A stretch of DNA of 7,637 nt from Rhodoferax sp. (lineage in GTDB: Bacteria; Pseudomonadota; Gammaproteobacteria; Burkholderiales; Burkholderiaceae): NCBI GenBank assembly GCA_028292075.1, contig JAQGNA010000153.1, positions 1 through 7,637 on the forward strand, written 5' to 3'. The position numbers were made by a program, and so were the translations under genes. Below the pieces are notes generated by a model. It was not told the DNA's origin. It was given only the letters and a program-made list of their open reading frames with translations, and searched no databases. This document shows positions 6,411-7,637 of the stretch, piece by piece. Within the stretch, counting starts at the first letter, position 1, and the number at the start of each line of letters is the position of its first letter.

Positions 6411-7637
6411 TCAGAACGGCAGTTTCATGTCACGCAGATCGCGCTTGGTTTCCACCAGCACCAGCGGCTCGGTGTCGATCACCACCGCGGGCGGGCGCTC
6501 GCGGGGAACGTGCGCCGGCAACGGCTCGGCCGCGATGGCTGCCTGGATGGCAGCGGCGCGTTCGACGTTGGTGCCGACCCACTGCAGGCCCGAGCTTTGC
6601 GCCACTTCGGCCAGCTCGTCAAGCGGCAGCACGAAGGCCGCAGCCTTGGGCATGACGCTGACTTCGGCGACGGGTGCGGCAGCAGGCTGGGGACGCTCGG
6701 TCCGCGGCGCGACCGGCGCGACCGATACAGCCGGCGCGGGAACAACCGCTGCAGCAGGCGCCGGTGCCATCGGTGCGACCAATGGCGCAGGTGCAGCAGC
6801 AGCGACGGTGGCCGGCGCAGTCGCAGGCTCGGCCGCGGCAGCAGACAGCAGCGCTTCGTTCGGGACGAAGGCCGCTGGCGCCTGGCTGGCCTCGCCCTCA
6901 CCGCCTTCACGCGGCGCACGGTCCTTGCGGTCACGGCCATAGCGGTCGCGCGAACGCTTCTCGCGGCGCGGTGCCAGGCTGCCGTCGGCGCCAGGGGCAC
7001 CTTCGCCAGCTTCGGCTCGGTCCGTGCGGTCGCCCGGTTCTTCTGACGCGGGCGCCGCCTCGGCCATTGCGGCGGCATCGCCTCCGAGACCCGTCAGCGC
7101 AGGCTGTGCCGGCGACGACGTCACGTTGAAGTACGACGGACGCTCAGGACGGGCCACCGGCTCGACCGCTTCGCGCTCGGCGAAGGTTGGTGCCGCATCG
7201 GCGCCAACAGCGGCAACCGCGGCGTCGGGACGGGCTTCGCCCTCTTCCCGCGGGCCACGCTCGCCGCGGCCGCGACCGCCACGACCGCCGCGCTCACCGC
7301 GCTCGCGGCCTTCTGGACGATCGCCACGATCGCCACGATCACTGCGCTCGCCACGTTCGCCGGCCTGACGGGGTTCGCGCTCGGTGCGTGGCTCCTGGCC
7401 AGACGCTTCGGCCAGTGGCGCGCCAGCTTCCTGGCCATTGCCCAGAGCTTCCGGGGACAAGGCTGCACCATCGGCATCCTGTCGTGGACGCGCCGGGCGC
7501 TCGCTGCGCTCACCACGTTCGCCACGTTCGCCACGTTCACCACGACCTCGGCCGTTCCGACCGCCTGGTGCCTGCTGCGCTTCGTCGCCGGCGCCGACCG
7601 CTGGACGGCTCTGGCCTTCGATCCGCTCCGGACGCTC
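6411..7637 (-). CDS. rne: Ribonuclease E, C-terminal scaffold arm (cut by window edge)
   Basis: Only the last 408 codons are present; the frame is open to the right edge and ends at TGA 6411-6413. RNase E starts mRNA decay and rRNA/tRNA processing; its disordered C-terminal half binds RNA and recruits degradosome partners. Numbering from the right edge: Arg/Gly/Glu blocks at about 29-50 (RGRGERGERGERGERSERP) and 92-135 (GERGERSDRGDRGDRPEG, then RGERGGRGGRGRGERG); a basic patch RREKRSRDRYGRDRKDR at 224-240; an Ala/Pro/Val-rich linker at about 250-325; and an ordered-looking tail at 333-408 containing LPLDELAEVAQSSGLQWV and PLVLVETKRDLRDMKLPF. I recognise this tail from Comamonadaceae Rne/Rng-type proteins. 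The catalytic S1 and DNase I-like domains lie outside the window, so the assignment rests on this arm; another Arg-rich RNA-binding protein is possible but less likely. It ends at the UUCG terminator and converges with hemY. Confidence 0.8.
   Translation of the reverse strand, partial: ERPERIEGQSRPAVGAGDEAQQAPGGRNGRGRGERGERGERGERSERPARPRQDADGAALSPEALGNGQEAGAPLAEASGQEPRTEREPRQAGERGERSDRGDRGDRPEGRERGERGGRGGRGRGERGPREEGEARPDAAVAAVGADAAPTFAEREAVEPVARPERPSYFNVTSSPAQPALTGLGGDAAAMAEAAPASEEPGDRTDRAEAGEGAPGADGSLAPRREKRSRDRYGRDRKDRAPREGGEGEASQAPAAFVPNEALLSAAAAEPATAPATVAAAAPAPLVAPMAPAPAAAVVPAPAVSVAPVAPRTERPQPAAAPVAEVSVMPKAAAFVLPLDELAEVAQSSGLQWVGTNVERAAAIQAAIAAEPLPAHVPRERPPAVVIDTEPLVLVETKRDLRDMKLPF
7318..7344 (-). 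repeat. 9-bp tandem repeat in the rne arm (about 2.5 units)
   Basis: CGATCGCCA occurs twice in tandem (7318-7326, 7327-7335), followed by a partly matching third unit. On the minus strand it encodes the acidic-basic tripeptide register of the SDRGDRGDRP block. It is in frame, so copy-number changes would alter the arm length without a frameshift. Confidence 0.6.
7512..7547 (-). repeat. 9-bp tandem repeat in the rne arm (four units)
   Basis: Units ACCACGTTC, GCCACGTTC, GCCACGTTC and a diverged ACCACGACC run head to tail. On the minus strand they encode the repeated Gly-Glu-Arg triplet of the Arg-rich RNA-binding block. The near-identity at DNA level suggests recent slippage or unequal recombination. 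Confidence 0.7.

Noticed and set aside
6294..7129. Plus-strand Ala/Arg/Gly-rich frames over the rne arm
   Set aside because: Antisense shadows of the repetitive rne coding sequence; the minus-strand frame ends in a proper stop followed by a strong terminator.

Overview
The window is a GC-rich stretch of a bacterial chromosome with a heme-biosynthesis operon in the middle and parts of two other housekeeping genes at the edges. Gene order (ppc, hemC-hemD-hemX-hemY, rne), the separate betaproteobacterial-type HemX and HemY proteins, the high GC content and the Arg/Glu- and Ala/Pro-rich RNase E tail all suggest Burkholderiales, probably Comamonadaceae (Variovorax/Acidovorax-like). The genus is an inference; the window holds no rRNA or other taxonomic marker.

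Layout. (1) 1-1568, minus strand: N-terminal 522 codons of phosphoenolpyruvate carboxylase, cut by the left edge. (2) 1569-1741: divergent intergenic region serving ppc and hemC, with a weak sigma70-like promoter candidate for hemC and a 10-bp palindrome. (3) 1742-5941, plus strand: hemC (TTG start), a 92-bp gap, hemD, then hemX starting inside the hemD stop codon (ATGA overlap), then hemY two bases after hemX. (4) 5942-6410: no convincing gene; a GC-rich hairpin just after hemY, a lower-GC stretch without recognisable content, and a strong bidirectional intrinsic terminator at 6369-6394. (5) 6411-7637, minus strand: the last 408 codons of an RNase E-type protein, the disordered Arg-rich scaffold arm, cut by the right edge before the catalytic half.

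How they work together. HemC polymerises four porphobilinogens into hydroxymethylbilane and HemD cyclises it to uroporphyrinogen III, the branch point to heme, siroheme and cobalamin. HemX and HemY are inner-membrane proteins that commonly follow hemCD in proteobacteria; their roles are less certain and neither carries an obvious catalytic domain here. Ppc (anaplerotic oxaloacetate synthesis) and RNase E (mRNA decay/degradosome) are neighbours with no direct pathway link. The large overlapping reading frames on the opposite strands look like shadows of high-GC codon use.

I did not find a mobile element, CRISPR array, defence system, tRNA or rRNA. This is essentially an ordinary core-genome region; the points worth a second look are the hemC start/promoter, the RNase E arm, the UUCG terminator and the unexplained gap before it.
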